This document shows positions 34,345 to 42,641 of a stretch of DNA of 64,000 nt, in pieces. Where the stretch lies: positions 1 to 64,000 of the forward strand of contig UCNE01000008.1 in the NCBI GenBank assembly GCA_900473685.1, given 5' to 3'. The position numbers and the translations under genes are program-made. Every line of letters begins with the position of its first letter. Positions within the stretch are counted from its first letter, which is position 1. The DNA is from Hyphomicrobiales bacterium (GTDB lineage: Bacteria; Pseudomonadota; Alphaproteobacteria; Rhizobiales; Rhizobiaceae). Under the pieces are notes generated by a model, which saw only the letters and a program-made list of their open reading frames with translations, had not been told where the DNA came from and made no database searches.

Positions 34345-35262
34345 ATGGCCGGTACCAGACACTTTCTCGATCTTTCTGCCATGACGACAACCGACCTCCG
34401 GTCGATCATCGAGGACGCCCGCGTCCGCAAGGCTGCCACCAAGGCCGGCACCGCTGAAAAGCCGCTGGCCGGCAAGATGCTGGCGATGATCTTCGAAAAG
34501 CCTTCGACGCGCACCCGCGTGTCCTTCGACGTCGGCATGCGCCAGCTCGGCGGCGAGACGCTGTTCCTGTCCGGCACCGAAATGCAGCTCGGCCGCGCCG
34601 AAACCATTGGTGATACCGCCAAGGTGCTGTCGCGTTATGTCGATGCCATCATGATCCGCACCACCGACCACAACCGGCTGCTGGAACTGGCCGAGCACGC
34701 GACCGTGCCGGTGATCAACGGCCTGACGGATGCGACGCATCCTTGCCAGATCATGGCCGATATCATGACGTTCGAGGAGCATGCTGGTCCGGTAAAGGGC
34801 AAGACGATCGCCTGGACCGGCGATGGCAACAACGTGCTGCACTCCTTCATCGAAGGCTCGGCGCAATTCGGCTACCGGATGAACATGGCTGTGCCGCTGG
34901 GCTCCGAGCCGGACGACAAGATCCTCAATTGGGCCCGCAACAATGGTGGCGAGATCAAGCTCTATCATGATGCCGATCAGGCCGTGGACGGCGTCCATTG
35001 CGTGGTTACCGACACCTGGGTTTCGATGAACCAGGAACATCGCGCCCGCGGCCACAATGTCTTCCAGCCCTTCCAGGTCAATGCCCAGCTGATGGCAAAA
35101 GCCGACAAGGATGCACTGTTCATGCACTGCTTGCCTGCCCATCGCGGCGAGGAAGTGACGGATGATGTCATCGATGGCAAGCAGTCGGTGGTGTTCGACG
35201 AGGCCGAGAACCGCCTGCACGCGCAAAAGTCTGTTCTCGCCTGGTGCCTTGGCGCTCTCTAG
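34345..35262 (+). CDS. argF: Ornithine carbamoyltransferase
   Basis: Makes citrulline from ornithine and carbamoyl phosphate. The carbamoyl-phosphate motif is [23 protein letters not shown] follows; the ornithine-binding VTDTWVSM and [13 protein letters not shown] motifs are intact. I chose the ATG at 34345 ([11 protein letters not shown]) over the in-frame TTG 9 bp upstream. 305 residues. It follows argD directly and precedes hslO after about 270 bp. Confidence 0.95.
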   Translation: MAGTRHFLDLSAMTTTDLRSIIEDARVRKAATKAGTAEKPLAGKMLAMIFEKPSTRTRVSFDVGMRQLGGETLFLSGTEMQLGRAETIGDTAKVLSRYVDAIMIRTTDHNRLLELAEHATVPVINGLTDATHPCQIMADIMTFEEHAGPVKGKTIAWTGDGNNVLHSFIEGSAQFGYRMNMAVPLGSEPDDKILNWARNNGGEIKLYHDADQAVDGVHCVVTDTWVSMNQEHRARGHNVFQPFQVNAQLMAKADKDALFMHCLPAHRGEEVTDDVIDGKQSVVFDEAENRLHAQKSVLAWCLGAL

Positions 35263-35532
35263 CCGTTTGCCCGGGATATTGAAAACCGGGCAGTGGCACA
35301 CGATCTATGCATCAAGCTGATGGCCGGCAGGGGGCGTGTCCTCCTTTGCCGGTCATTCGTATTCAAGAGTATCCATCCATCCGCGCCGCTGTCCTTCATG
35401 GAGGTGGCAGAGCGAACGGCCGTTTTTCCAGAAACGATCTGGACAAAACCGGCCTGCGCAGGATCAATAGAAGCATCGGACAGCGTCCCGGCCTTCACGG
35501 CGGGCGGACGTTCGAGGGCTAGGAGCAGAGTG

Positions 35533-36522
35533 ATGACGGAAGCAAACGTGGGCCTTGGCCAGTTCGATTACGCCGGTGACGATCATGTCGTGCCGTTTCA
35601 GGTGGAGGGCCTCGATGTGCGCGGCCGTGCCGTCCAGCTCGGCCCGATGCTGGACGCGATCCTCGAGCGCCATAATTATCCGCTGCCGGTCGCCCGTCTC
35701 GTCGCTGAAACGGTCGTGCTGACGGTTCTGCTCGGCACATCGCTGAAATTTGAAGGCAAGCTGATCATTCAGACCAAGAGCAATGGTCCGGTCGATCTGG
35801 TCGTCGCCGATTTCGCGACGCCGGACCGGGTGCGCGCCTATGCCCGCTACGATGAAGAGGCTCTGAAGATTGCCGAGGAGAACGGCCTGACCCAGCCTCA
35901 GCATTTGCTGGGCGAAGGCGTTCTGGCGTTCACGATCGATCAGGGTGCGCACATGCAGCGCTATCAGGGCATCGTGCCGCTCGACGGCGCCTCGCTGGAA
36001 GAAATCGCCGGCGTCTATTTCCGCCAGTCGGAACAGATCCCGACCAAGGTGCGCCTTGGCGTTGCCGAACTGCTCGACCGTGATGAAAACGGCAAGCCGC
36101 GCCATCGCTGGCGGGCTGGCGGCATGGTCGCGCAATTCCTGCCGGAGGCGCCGGATCGTATGCGCCAGGCGGATCTGCACGGTGGCGACGGCGATGACGG
36201 CAACGGCGCTCTTGCGGTCGATGATTTGTGGGATGAAGCCAGCGTCATGGTCCAGACCATCGATGCCGACGAACTGACCGATCCGACCGTCGGTACCGAA
36301 CGTCTGCTCTACCGGCTGTTCCACGAGCGCGGCGTCAAGGTCTATCCGCCCCAGGCGGTCTATGACAAATGCAGCTGTTCGCGCGAAAAACTGCGTGATG
36401 TGCTGGCAAGCCTCAGCCAGGACGATATCGATCATGCGGCGGAAGACGGACTGGTTTCGGTCACCTGCGAGTTCTGCTCGACGACCTACCGGTTTGAAGC
36501 GACGGAAGTGAAGCCGCAGTAA
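35533..36522 (+). CDS. hslO: Redox-regulated chaperone Hsp33
   Basis: Hsp33 holds unfolded proteins under oxidative stress and is switched on by loss of zinc and disulfide formation. The zinc-binding cysteines are present: C-S-C in YDKCSCSREKL and C-E-F-C in VTCEFCSTTY, about 35 residues apart at the C-terminus. I chose the ATG at 35533, which follows AGGAG at the right distance; the frame is open upstream to 35293 but that part is not protein-like. 329 residues. Upstream, GCCCGG/CCGGGC can pair just after argF without a T-run. Confidence 0.94.
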   Translation: MTEANVGLGQFDYAGDDHVVPFQVEGLDVRGRAVQLGPMLDAILERHNYPLPVARLVAETVVLTVLLGTSLKFEGKLIIQTKSNGPVDLVVADFATPDRVRAYARYDEEALKIAEENGLTQPQHLLGEGVLAFTIDQGAHMQRYQGIVPLDGASLEEIAGVYFRQSEQIPTKVRLGVAELLDRDENGKPRHRWRAGGMVAQFLPEAPDRMRQADLHGGDGDDGNGALAVDDLWDEASVMVQTIDADELTDPTVGTERLLYRLFHERGVKVYPPQAVYDKCSCSREKLRDVLASLSQDDIDHAAEDGLVSVTCEFCSTTYRFEATEVKPQ

Positions 36523-36535
36523 AAAGCTGCGGTCT

Positions 36536-36928
36536 TCAGTTCAGCGTACGGTTCTGCCCGGGCGAGTCCAGCGAGAAGGCGGGGATATCGACGGTGAAGG
36601 TATCGCCGTGCGTGGTTTCCATCGAATAGTGGCCAAACATCACCCCTGATGGGGTATCGAGCGGGCAGCCGGATGAATATTCATAGGTATCGCCGGGATT
36701 GAGAACCGGCTGCTCGCCAATCACGCCCGGACCGTTGACCTCGTCAACCTGGCCGTTTTCATCGGTGATATGCCAGTAGCGCGTCATCAGCCGCACGGTC
36801 TCGTCGGAGAGGTTCGAAATCAGGATCCGGTAACCCCAGACATAGCGGCTGTCATCCGGGTCGGATTGCTCCTCCAGATAATAAGGTTCGACGGTCACCT
36901 CGATGTCGCGTGTCAGCGCGCGGTACAT
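36536..36928 (-). CDS. apaG: ApaG protein
   Basis: A small beta-sandwich (FN3-like) protein of the ApaG family, whose exact role is unsettled. The core is clear: [46 protein letters not shown] and [17 protein letters not shown] chose the ATG at 36928 with AAAAGGG upstream, in preference to a TTG two codons earlier. It converges with hslO. 130 residues, usual length. Confidence 0.93.
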   Translation of the reverse strand: MYRALTRDIEVTVEPYYLEEQSDPDDSRYVWGYRILISNLSDETVRLMTRYWHITDENGQVDEVNGPGVIGEQPVLNPGDTYEYSSGCPLDTPSGVMFGHYSMETTHGDTFTVDIPAFSLDSPGQNRTLN

Positions 36929-37023
36929 ATGCAAACCCTTTTCAAGTCCATAGGCGATATTCTACAGCAAGATGGTTTCGTCAAGAATAACGCGCAGGGT
37001 AAACTGTCAGGATAGGGCACAGC

Positions 37024-37644
37024 ATGCTGGATGGTCACTTTAGGAGGCGGCTCGACCCTTGGCTGGACCGCGCCGGCCGGGATTTGGCGGCGCGTGGTGC
37101 CGGGGCGAATGCCGTCACCATCATCGGCTTTCTGATCGGTCTGGGGGCTGCGATCGCCATCGTTCTCGATTCCTATGTCTGGGCTTTCATTCTGATCGGG
37201 ATCAGCCGGATCTGTGATGGCCTGGATGGAGCGGTCGCGCGGGCGACTCAAAAAACCGATTTCGGCGGCTTCCTCGATATCGTGCTTGACTTCGCCTTCT
37301 ACGGCCTTATCCCGTTCGCCTTCATCCTTGCCGACCCCTATGAGAACGGCATTGCCGGCGGGTTTCTGCTCCTGTCATTCTATGTCAACGGCGCCAGCTT
37401 CCTTGCCTTTTCCATCATGGCCGAAAAACGGGGGCTCTCGACCGGTATACGCGGCGCAAAATCGCTCTACTTCACCACGGGTCTCGCCGAGGCGACCGAA
37501 ACGATCGCGGTCTTCCTGGCCTTCTGTCTTTTCCCGCAATGGTTTTCCGAGATTGCGGTCATCTTTGCGCTCGTCTGTTTCTATACGGCGCTGTCGCGCA
37601 TCGTACTGGCGCGGGCGAACTTCAAAAGAGAAAGCCAGGCATAG
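37024..37644 (+). CDS. CDP-alcohol phosphatidyltransferase family protein
   Basis: Integral membrane phospholipid-synthesis enzyme that joins a CDP-activated lipid to an alcohol. The defining motif D-G-x2-A-R-x8-G-x3-D-x3-D is complete, within DGLDGAVARATQKTDFGG and FLDIVLD. About five or six membrane segments surround it. The substrate cannot be told from the motif; the family includes phosphatidylglycerophosphate, cardiolipin and phosphatidylcholine synthases. 206 residues. It ends at a long terminator shared with metZ. Confidence 0.9.
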   Translation: MLDGHFRRRLDPWLDRAGRDLAARGAGANAVTIIGFLIGLGAAIAIVLDSYVWAFILIGISRICDGLDGAVARATQKTDFGGFLDIVLDFAFYGLIPFAFILADPYENGIAGGFLLLSFYVNGASFLAFSIMAEKRGLSTGIRGAKSLYFTTGLAEATETIAVFLAFCLFPQWFSEIAVIFALVCFYTALSRIVLARANFKRESQA

Positions 37645-37646
37645 AA

Positions 37647-37676
37647 AAACGCCCGCATCGGGAGATGCGGGCGTTT
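37647..37676. terminator. Bidirectional terminator between the phosphatidyltransferase gene and metZ
   Basis: A perfect 13-bp stem AAACGCCCGCATC/GATGCGGGCGTTT with the tetraloop GGGA. It is flanked by A on the left, so it can end transcription of both convergent genes. Confidence 0.9.
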
Positions 37677-37692
37677 CACAAAATCTAAAAAA

Positions 37693-38877
37693 TCAGGCCT
37701 GAACCGACTTCAGCGCGCGGGCGAAATCCTCGATCAGGTCTTCGCTGTCCTCGATCCCGGCCGAAAAGCGCACGGTGCCGGGCGAAATGCCGAGTTCCGC
37801 ACGGGCTTCATCGGAAAGGTTCTTGTGCGTCGTCGTTGCCGGATGGGTGATCAGGCTCTTGCTATCGCCGAGATTGTTGGAGATCAGCACGATATCCAGC
37901 GCATTTTGCAATGCGAACGCTGCTTCTTTGCCGCCCTTCAGCTCGAAGCAGACCAGCGTCGAGCCGCCCTTCATCTGCCGGGCGATGATATCGGCCTGCG
38001 GATGGTCCTTGCGGCCGGGATAGATCACCTTGGCGACCTGCTTCTGTTCGGCCAGGAAGTCGGCGAGGCGCGCGGCATTCTCGCTCTGCTGGCGCACGCG
38101 CAGCGGCAGGGTTTCAATGCCCTTCAGCAGCGTCCAGGCATTGAACGGCGACAGAGCCGGGCCTGTATGGCGGAAATAGTCCTGCAGGTGTTCGCTGATC
38201 CATTCCTTGTCGGAGAGGATCACGCCGCCGAGGCAACGGCCCTGGCCATCGATATGCTTGGTAGCGGAGTAGACGACGATATGGGCGCCCAGTTCCAGCG
38301 GCTTCTGCAAGAGCGGCGTCGCAAAGACGTTGTCGACGATGACCTTGGCGCCGATCTGGTTGGCGATCTTGGCAACGCCGGCGATATCGACCACTTCCAG
38401 TGTCGGATTGGTCGGGCTTTCCAGGAAGAACACCTTGGTGTTCGGCTTGACGGCTTTTTCCCAGTTTTCCAGGAAGCGGCCGTCGATCAGAGTGAATTCG
38501 ATGCCGTATTTCGGCGCCAGCGTCTCCACCACCCAGCGGCAGGAGCCGAACAGGGCGCGGGCCGCAACGATATGATCGCCGGCCTTCAGCTGGCAGAGAA
38601 TGGCGGCGGAAACCGCAGCCATGCCCGATGCCGTGGCGCGCGCATCCTCGGCGCCTTCCAGCGCGCACATGCGTTGTTCGAACATGTCGTTGGTCGGGCT
38701 GCCATAACGGGCATAGATGAAGCCGTCCGTCTCGCCCTTGAAGCGCGCTTCAGCCGCTTCCGAGCTGTCATAGACGAAGCCCTGCGTCATGAAGATGGCT
38801 TCGGAGGTTTCACCATGGTTTGAACGGGTCGTGCCGCCGTGAACGAGCTGGGTCGCGGGGCGCCAATTTTTGCTCAT
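37693..38877 (-). CDS. metZ: O-succinylhomoserine sulfhydrylase
   Basis: PLP enzyme making homocysteine directly from O-succinylhomoserine and sulfide in methionine synthesis. The Cys/Met-metabolism PLP fold is clear: YARYGSPTNDMFEQRMCALE (PLP phosphate), SPTNPTLEVVDI, VDNVFATPLLQKP, the Schiff-base lysine in YSATKHIDGQGR, and TTTHKNLSDEARAELGISPG. 394 residues. The N-terminal MSKNWRPATQLVHGG matches alphaproteobacterial MetZ. A SAM-II riboswitch and an attenuator lie just upstream, giving SAM-repressed expression. Confidence 0.95.
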   Translation of the reverse strand: MSKNWRPATQLVHGGTTRSNHGETSEAIFMTQGFVYDSSEAAEARFKGETDGFIYARYGSPTNDMFEQRMCALEGAEDARATASGMAAVSAAILCQLKAGDHIVAARALFGSCRWVVETLAPKYGIEFTLIDGRFLENWEKAVKPNTKVFFLESPTNPTLEVVDIAGVAKIANQIGAKVIVDNVFATPLLQKPLELGAHIVVYSATKHIDGQGRCLGGVILSDKEWISEHLQDYFRHTGPALSPFNAWTLLKGIETLPLRVRQQSENAARLADFLAEQKQVAKVIYPGRKDHPQADIIARQMKGGSTLVCFELKGGKEAAFALQNALDIVLISNNLGDSKSLITHPATTTHKNLSDEARAELGISPGTVRFSAGIEDSEDLIEDFARALKSVQA

Positions 38878-38896
38878 CGATCGTCTCTTTCAACAC

Positions 38897-38929
38897 AAAA
38901 AAACCGGCCGCGAAAAAGCAAGCCGGTTT
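38897..38929 (-). terminator. Attenuator terminator of the metZ leader
   Basis: On the minus strand, AAACCGGC pairs with GCCGGTTT and is followed by a run of T. The upstream arm overlaps a rival hairpin (minus strand of 38922-38939, GCCGGGTTTGAAACCGGC) that can act as antiterminator. It lies between the SAM-II aptamer and metZ. Confidence 0.75.
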
Positions 38930-38940
38930 CAAACCCGGCC

Positions 38941-38994
38941 TTTTTAGCTATTTGTTTAACGTGGCTGCAAGCCGACCGGCCAAATCACCACGGG
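38941..38994 (-). promoter_or_regulatory. SAM-II riboswitch upstream of metZ
   Basis: The minus-strand sequence CCCGTGGTGATTTGGCCGGT followed by CGGCTTGCAGCCACGTTAAA and CAAATAGCTAAAAA matches the SAM-II (metA) aptamer: P1 GTGGT...CCAC pairing, the conserved GATTTG, and the A-rich pseudoknot strand GCTAAAAA. SAM-II is known before metA/metX/metZ in alphaproteobacteria. SAM binding would favour the downstream attenuator and lower metZ expression. Confidence 0.9.
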
Positions 38995-39109
38995 ATAAGT
39001 CAGTATTTACTGATAAGGCGCGCTTGCGTCAATTCCCGCGAACAACAAGATATGTCACAGGGACAATTTGGGTTATGACGTGCCGGTTGCGGCAAAGAGG
39101 ACGATGGAA

Positions 39110-40207
39110 ATGACCAGAGCCACAGGCATTCTAGCCGATCGCGCCATTGCTGCGCTGTTTGACGCGGGACGGCTCAAAAGCGAGGCGAAGCTCGATGTCG
39201 ACCAGATCCAGCCGGCCAGCCTCGACCTGCGCCTCGGGTCCAAGGCTTTTCGCGTTCGTGCCAGCTTCATGCCCGGCCCCGGTCATCTGGTGGCCGACAA
39301 GCTCGACCGGCTGAAACTGCACGTTATCGATCTCACGGAAGGCGCGGTGCTCGAAACCGGCTGCGTCTACATCGTACCCTTGATGGAAAGCCTCGACCTG
39401 TCGCCGGACATGTCGGCCTCGGCCAATCCGAAGAGCTCGACCGGCCGCCTCGATATCTTTACCCGCGTCATCACCGATCGGGCGCAGGAGTTCGACAAGA
39501 TCCCGGCCGGGTATTCCGGCCCGCTTTATCTGGAAATAAGCCCGCGCACGTTCCCGGTCATCGTCCGGCGCGGCTCGCGCCTGTCGCAGATCCGTTTTCG
39601 CATCGGCCATGCGCTGCTCACCGAAATGGAAGTCATGGCGTTGCATGAAAGCGACGTTCTGGTCGCCAGCGACAAGCCGAATGTGTCAGGCGCCGGTATC
39701 GCGCTGTCGATCGATCTGAAGGGCACCGGTGCCGATGGCCTGATCGGCTACCGCGGCAAGCATCACACCGCCGTCGTCGATGTCGACAAGAAGGCCGAAC
39801 ACGGCATCTTCGATTTCTGGGAGCCGCTCTACAGTCGCGGCCGCGACGAACTGATCCTCGATCCCGACGAATTCTACATCCTCGTCTCGCGTGAGGCCGT
39901 GCACGTGCCGCCGCTCTATGCCGCTGAAATGACCCCGTTCGATCCGCTGGTCGGCGAATTCCGCGTTCATTATGCCGGTTTCTTCGATCCGGGCTTCGGC
40001 CATGTCTCGGCGGGCGGCAAGGGCAGCCGCGCCGTACTCGAAGTCCGCAGCCACGAAGTGCCGTTCATCCTCGAGCACGGCCAGATCGTTGGCCGCTTGG
40101 TCTATGAGCACATGATGGAGCGCCCCGAAGGTCTTTATGGCCTTGGCCTCGGGTCCAACTACCAGGCGCAGGGCCTGAAACTCTCCAAGCATTTTCGCTC
40201 GGAATAA
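39110..40207 (+). CDS. dcd: 2'-deoxycytidine 5'-triphosphate deaminase, double-length form
   Basis: Deaminates dCTP to dUTP for dTMP synthesis. The first half carries the Dcd/dUTPase fold (QIQPASLDLRLGSKAFRVRA), the central part has SSTGRLDIFTRVITDRAQEFD and YLEISPRTFPVIVRRGSRLSQ, and the second half repeats the fold (TPFDPLVGEFRVHYAGFFDP, then VPFILEHGQIVGRLVYEHM). 365 residues, twice the size of E. coli Dcd, as in other alphaproteobacteria. The ATG at 39110 has AGAGG 9 bases upstream; ATG 39104 is also possible. The metZ riboswitch lies on the opposite strand just before. Confidence 0.9.
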   Translation: MTRATGILADRAIAALFDAGRLKSEAKLDVDQIQPASLDLRLGSKAFRVRASFMPGPGHLVADKLDRLKLHVIDLTEGAVLETGCVYIVPLMESLDLSPDMSASANPKSSTGRLDIFTRVITDRAQEFDKIPAGYSGPLYLEISPRTFPVIVRRGSRLSQIRFRIGHALLTEMEVMALHESDVLVASDKPNVSGAGIALSIDLKGTGADGLIGYRGKHHTAVVDVDKKAEHGIFDFWEPLYSRGRDELILDPDEFYILVSREAVHVPPLYAAEMTPFDPLVGEFRVHYAGFFDPGFGHVSAGGKGSRAVLEVRSHEVPFILEHGQIVGRLVYEHMMERPEGLYGLGLGSNYQAQGLKLSKHFRSE

Positions 40208-40275
40208 ATAGACGCCCGCAAAACCGGCTGCCGCCTTGACAGGCGGCCATGCTTGGTGGAAACCTCGGGCGCAAA

Positions 40276-40349
40276 GCGGGTATGATGTAGTGGTAGCTTG
40301 TCAGCTTCCCAAGCTGATCGTGCGGGTTCGATTCCCGCTACCCGCTCCA
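40276..40349 (+). tRNA. tRNA-Gly (anticodon CCC), prophage attachment site
   Basis: Complete cloverleaf: acceptor GCGGGTA/TACCCGC, anticodon loop TTCCCAA (anticodon CCC, reads GGG), T arm GGTTCGATTCC, encoded CCA. A tyrosine integrase starts 40 bp past the 3' end and reads back toward it, so the tRNA 3' half is the likely attL core. Confidence 0.95.
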
Positions 40350-40389
40350 CTTTGTTTCTCAGGGCTTTGCGGGCAGTTTCGCCTCTCTC

Positions 40390-41457
40390 TCAAATCGACG
40401 GTTTTACAGGCAGTTTTACAGTTTTCGTTCTGGCTTTGGCCTTATCGATTTGTTTGATCAGTGCTTCCGTTGCCGCCGTTCGGCTAACATACCGGCGAAT
40501 AATCTTATCCACGGTGGCTTCTTCCCAGCCCATAACCTCGGCTATAACGCGCACCGGAAGGCCAGCGAGATAGAATTTTGTCGCTGCCGTGCCGCGCAGA
40601 TCGTGGAAGTGCAGGCCCTCCGGAATTAGCTTTCCCTCTTCTGCCTCGTCCCTTGCTTTGGTGAAGACCGACGAAAAACCGTCCTTGGACCATGGTCGTT
40701 TGCGGCTGTTGGTCAGGATGGTGACCTGGCGTTTTGGGATCTCGGCGAGTAGCTCGCGCAGCTCCGCATACAGGGGGATCACGGCTTCACGGCGATGGTT
40801 GCTTTTGCCCGTGGATATCACGATCGCGTTGTCACCCACGTGCGTCCAAGCCAAGCGAAAAAGATCGCCGGCGCGGAGCCCGGTCAAAGCCGCGAGCCGC
40901 ACACCCCAGCTCACCTCGGTAGAGCACTTTGTCAAAAGAGCGGTGATGTCCTGCTCTTCCCAAATGATTGCGGATCGGTCGTTCGTATAGATCTGCTTGA
41001 TACCCTCGCAAGGGTTTGTAGCAATCTTGGAAAGAGGATCGACGGCGTATGACAGGACGCGAGACAGAACCTGTAAACCGTAGTCGGCCGCTCTCGGTGT
41101 CGCAGCGTATTTGCCGCGCCAATGCCGGATGAGCGGACGGACCTTTTCAGGCTTGTCGAAGACACGAATACCGATATCCCCGAAATGCTCGCTGATCCGG
41201 TCTAGCCATCCTGACCAATTTTTTTTGGTGCTGGCGGCCAGCTTTTGGTAATCGGGGCTGGCGCGATAGAGCGTCACCAGGGCGCGAAATTTTGCAGCGT
41301 CTGGTATCCGGCGCTCCTCGATCGCCTCGTTATAAGACTTCATGAAGGCGTCGGTTCCCGGCTCGCCTTCCAATCTGGGGCCGCCACGCCAAGCGTAGTA
41401 ATAGACGCTGCCCTTGGCTTTGACCGTATGAATGCCCTTGAGTTCAACTGATACCAT
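40390..41457 (-). CDS. int: Prophage tyrosine integrase
   Basis: Site-specific recombinase that inserts and excises the prophage at tRNA-Gly. The N-terminal arm-binding part and a core-binding helical region precede the catalytic domain: first Arg in LTGLRAGDLFRLAW, the H-x-x-R box in LHFHDLRGTAATKF, the His/Trp position in VMGWEEATVD, and the nucleophile Tyr in RRYVSRTAAT. 355 residues. It is read toward the tRNA. Its 5' end overlaps the next small gene by 14 bp, so it can be expressed from the leftward arm. Confidence 0.94.
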   Translation of the reverse strand: MVSVELKGIHTVKAKGSVYYYAWRGGPRLEGEPGTDAFMKSYNEAIEERRIPDAAKFRALVTLYRASPDYQKLAASTKKNWSGWLDRISEHFGDIGIRVFDKPEKVRPLIRHWRGKYAATPRAADYGLQVLSRVLSYAVDPLSKIATNPCEGIKQIYTNDRSAIIWEEQDITALLTKCSTEVSWGVRLAALTGLRAGDLFRLAWTHVGDNAIVISTGKSNHRREAVIPLYAELRELLAEIPKRQVTILTNSRKRPWSKDGFSSVFTKARDEAEEGKLIPEGLHFHDLRGTAATKFYLAGLPVRVIAEVMGWEEATVDKIIRRYVSRTAATEALIKQIDKAKARTKTVKLPVKPSI

Positions 41458-41650
41458 GCTTCACCTTGAAGGCTTCGATCTCACGATCAATGTCGGATTC
41501 TTCGTTTTCGTCAACTGCCGTTCCGGCCCGATGCGGGGAGACGCGGATTGTCGTGCCATTGCGGGTGATCTCAATCATGACGTTCTTGGCTGTCGCCAAC
41601 ACTGCGAGCTGGTTCAATTCCGATTTACTGATGGATGCTGCCCGACTCAC
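41444..41650 (-). CDS. Small unknown prophage protein next to integrase (68 aa)
   Basis: A 68-residue protein with a first basic part and an acidic second part (DENEESDIDREIEAFKVKHG). Its 3' end overlaps int by 14 bp and its 5' end overlaps the 146-aa gene by 4 bp, so it is in a coupled operon. The size and place fit an excisionase (directionality factor), but I see no clear HTH; this is only a guess from position. Confidence 0.65.
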   Translation of the reverse strand: MSRAASISKSELNQLAVLATAKNVMIEITRNGTTIRVSPHRAGTAVDENEESDIDREIEAFKVKHGIS

Positions 41651-42087
41651 GGTTTAACCTCCGGTTTGTGCCGGACTTTTGTCGGCGGATGAATTGCGCG
41701 GAGCGCGTTCGCGAGAATACTTCGGTCGTTGGTGTCGACGGTCTCGATCACTTGAATGGCGAGATCGCGGGCCTGCCTAAAGCCCTTGAGATACATCTGC
41801 TGCCGGCGGCGCTTGTTGCTGTCGAGTTCTGCCCTCATGATCGGTGCGGGCGGTTGGGGCTCCCAATTGTGAACGTAAGCAACGGTAGAGCGCCTCCCGC
41901 AACGGCTACATTCGCAAGAGAGACTGATATGTCGCCTACCGATACCATCGGTGCTGCCCGGCAGGTTGGTTGGGTTGAGATAAGGGATACTTCCCCACCA
42001 TCCGCTATTCCAACGGTGTCCGAACAGTCGGCAAAACAGCGGAGCCTTCTCCCATTTCATAGCCTTCCAGACGAGTGAAGCGGTCAT
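41647..42087 (-). CDS. Unknown prophage protein with a zinc-site-like Cys pair (146 aa)
   Basis: A 146-residue protein that begins with a segment resembling small phage zinc proteins (PLFCRLFGHRWNSGW, then LSCECSRCGRR). The four Cys with a His could hold one zinc. The second half is basic and helical (NKRRRQQMYLKGFRQARDLA). Coupled to both neighbours by 4-bp overlaps. Function unknown. Confidence 0.65.
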   Translation of the reverse strand: MTASLVWKAMKWEKAPLFCRLFGHRWNSGWWGSIPYLNPTNLPGSTDGIGRRHISLSCECSRCGRRSTVAYVHNWEPQPPAPIMRAELDSNKRRRQQMYLKGFRQARDLAIQVIETVDTNDRSILANALRAIHPPTKVRHKPEVKP

Positions 42088-42632
42088 TGCGCCTCTCCTC
42101 TGATGAGGCGCAAGAGACGGTCTCTTGGTCCGACCAAGGCTTGCATCCCCATCGTAAGGGTAGTTTTGTCCTTCTTAGTGGTAGCTCGATTATGGGCATA
42201 GGAAAGGTTCTGAATAGCGTCTTCGATACCCACCAACAGTCCAACCGCGATGCCTTTTGGCAGTTCGATCATATGGTCTGGCGCGGCGCGAAGCTTGTTG
42301 GTGATGGCTTCGACGCTTTCTCCCGCCGCGAAGGTGGGTCGCACATGATCCGAGGGTGGCGATGTCGGCACAAAGACGCCGCGCGACTGCGGGTTATTGC
42401 AATCCGGAACCCTTTCGCCGGACTGCGTCCCCTCCGCCCCTAAACGGTTGCGTCGGGCGGCGAGACGAGCCGCAATATCTTCCGCGCTTGACTCTATGCG
42501 CGGCGGAAGGCCCGCGGCGAGAACGGCCAGTTCTGCAGGGCTTAATGGCGCGAGATTTGCTTCGTTGACACCTCCCGAAGTTGTCATCGTTACCGCCAAT
42601 GCGGTTGCGCCCTTATTGTCTACTTCTCCCAT
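42084..42632 (-). CDS. Unknown prophage protein (182 aa)
   Basis: A soluble 182-residue protein with an Ala/Pro-rich, likely disordered middle part and a C-terminal helical region (MIELPKGIAVGLLVGIEDAI, then TTKKDKTTLTMGMQALVGPR). No family recognised. It starts 9 bp after the sliding-clamp gene on the same strand and overlaps the next gene by 4 bp, so it belongs to the leftward operon with dnaN-like and ssb genes. Confidence 0.65.
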   Translation of the reverse strand: MGEVDNKGATALAVTMTTSGGVNEANLAPLSPAELAVLAAGLPPRIESSAEDIAARLAARRNRLGAEGTQSGERVPDCNNPQSRGVFVPTSPPSDHVRPTFAAGESVEAITNKLRAAPDHMIELPKGIAVGLLVGIEDAIQNLSYAHNRATTKKDKTTLTMGMQALVGPRDRLLRLIRGEAQ

Positions 42633-42641
42633 GGGGATCTC

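Noticed and set aside
32994-34622. 542-codon frame opposite argD
   Set aside because: argD and argF are certain; the antisense product has no domain pattern.
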